DNA of 24,258 nt from JABCPE02 sp963506915 (GTDB lineage: Bacteria; Bacteroidota; Bacteroidia; Flavobacteriales; Weeksellaceae): the NCBI GenBank assembly GCA_963506915.1, contig CAUORE010000026.1, forward strand, positions 1 to 24,258, in the 5' to 3' direction. The notes beneath the pieces are model-generated. The model worked only from the letters and a program-made list of their open reading frames with translations, was not told the DNA's origin and did no database searches. The translations under genes were made by a program, and so were the position numbers. Shown one piece after another: positions 23,875 through 24,258 of the stretch (position 1 is the stretch's first letter; each line of letters starts with the position of its first letter).

Positions 23875-23891
23875 TTAGCAAATTTAATACT

Positions 23892-24258
23892 ATGAACATC
23901 AAACGCATTGATTCCCGTTGCTATGCTGCTATTATCACTCAAGATGGTCAGTGGCAAAAAGGCGAAGAATACTCTTCAGAAGACTATACCGAAACCCTCA
24001 TTTTCAATGAGCAAGGTAAGCTTGTAGAGGCTTGTTATGGCGAGGAATACCACTTCCTCTTTACCTACGACTCCCACGGCAACCGCTTGAGTTCTCACCT
24101 CTACGACCCTGAAGATGAAGAACTAACCGACTGTTGGGAGGAAAAACAATACCGCTATAACGACCTACATCAGCAAGTAGAATGTATTACCTACGAAGAT
24201 GGTAAATGGAAAGAAACTGTTACTTTCGAATACGATGCACACGGTAATAACATAAGTC
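23892..24258 (+). CDS. YD-repeat-like protein, 3' end cut by window edge
   Basis: An open frame of 122 codons runs from the ATG at 23892 to the window end without a stop. The product starts MNIKRIDSRCYAAIITQDGQ and has no signal peptide. It contains FTYDSHGNRLSS and FEYDAHGNNIS, about 50 residues apart. These resemble the YD motif of RHS-type proteins, each preceded by an acidic Trp/Glu-rich segment (GQWQKGEEY, DGKWKETV). Codon use differs from the neighbours: all four Arg codons are CGN, and TAC outnumbers TAT for Tyr 7 to 4. This may indicate horizontal acquisition. It could be the start of a larger repeat protein, or a small member of a flavobacterial repeat family. Function unknown. Confidence 0.7.
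   Translation, partial: MNIKRIDSRCYAAIITQDGQWQKGEEYSSEDYTETLIFNEQGKLVEACYGEEYHFLFTYDSHGNRLSSHLYDPEDEELTDCWEEKQYRYNDLHQQVECITYEDGKWKETVTFEYDAHGNNIS

Noticed and set aside
1..24258. tRNA or rRNA genes, CRISPR arrays, insertion sequences, phage or known defence systems
   Set aside because: No repeat-spacer pattern, transposase, integrase or RNA gene structure was found on reading both strands. A tRNA scan was not possible, so a missed tRNA cannot be fully excluded, but the gaps are short.

Overview
The window looks like a chromosomal stretch of a flavobacterium, most likely in the Weeksellaceae (Chryseobacterium/Riemerella type). The base composition is AT-rich, Arg is mostly AGA, Shine-Dalgarno sequences are essentially absent, and several genes follow a Bacteroidetes promoter element TAnnTTTG. 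The ATP synthase locus lacks atpD and atpC, AtpB carries a signal-peptide-like extension, and the 5'-nucleotidase is split in two. The genus is an inference; there is no rRNA or other marker. No tRNA, rRNA, CRISPR array, insertion sequence or phage gene was seen.

Left part (1-6037): a minus-strand sugar operon has a DegT-family sugar aminotransferase, a small secreted protein of unknown function, and galE, which runs off the left edge. A plus-strand two-CBS-domain protein with its own terminator follows. Then come three minus-strand genes: two tandem PAP2-type phosphatases and, upstream of them, dapA of the lysine/diaminopimelate pathway.

Centre (6120-14641): a plus-strand run begins at a good promoter and encodes a lipoprotein with the 5'-nucleotidase C-terminal domain, an exported metallophosphatase with the matching N-terminal domain, recO, and an S4-domain RNA-binding protein. 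The ATP synthase operon follows: an AtpI-like four-helix membrane protein with a TTG start, then atpB, atpE, atpF, atpH, atpA and atpG. A strong hairpin lies between atpE and atpF, and a terminator follows atpG. The beta and epsilon subunits must be encoded elsewhere.

Right part (14642-24258): nrdB and nrdA encode the two subunits of an aerobic class I ribonucleotide reductase. They are separated by an unknown 85-residue gene and a GNAT acetyltransferase gene. A bidirectional terminator separates nrdA from a convergent secreted WG-repeat-like protein. Next are a dGTPase (dgt), which with the nrd genes makes this a dNTP-pool neighbourhood, an SPFH/Band 7 membrane protein, a convergent secreted M28 metallopeptidase, a second GNAT protein, and a C-terminally truncated gene with YD-like repeats and unusual codon use.

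Most of the window is conserved housekeeping sequence, and I see no convincing new defence or mobile system. The best leads are the unknown gene inside the nrd operon (with an ATP-cone-less reductase and a repeated hexamer upstream), the atpE-atpF hairpin, the divergent PAP2 paralogue, and the atypical gene at the right edge.
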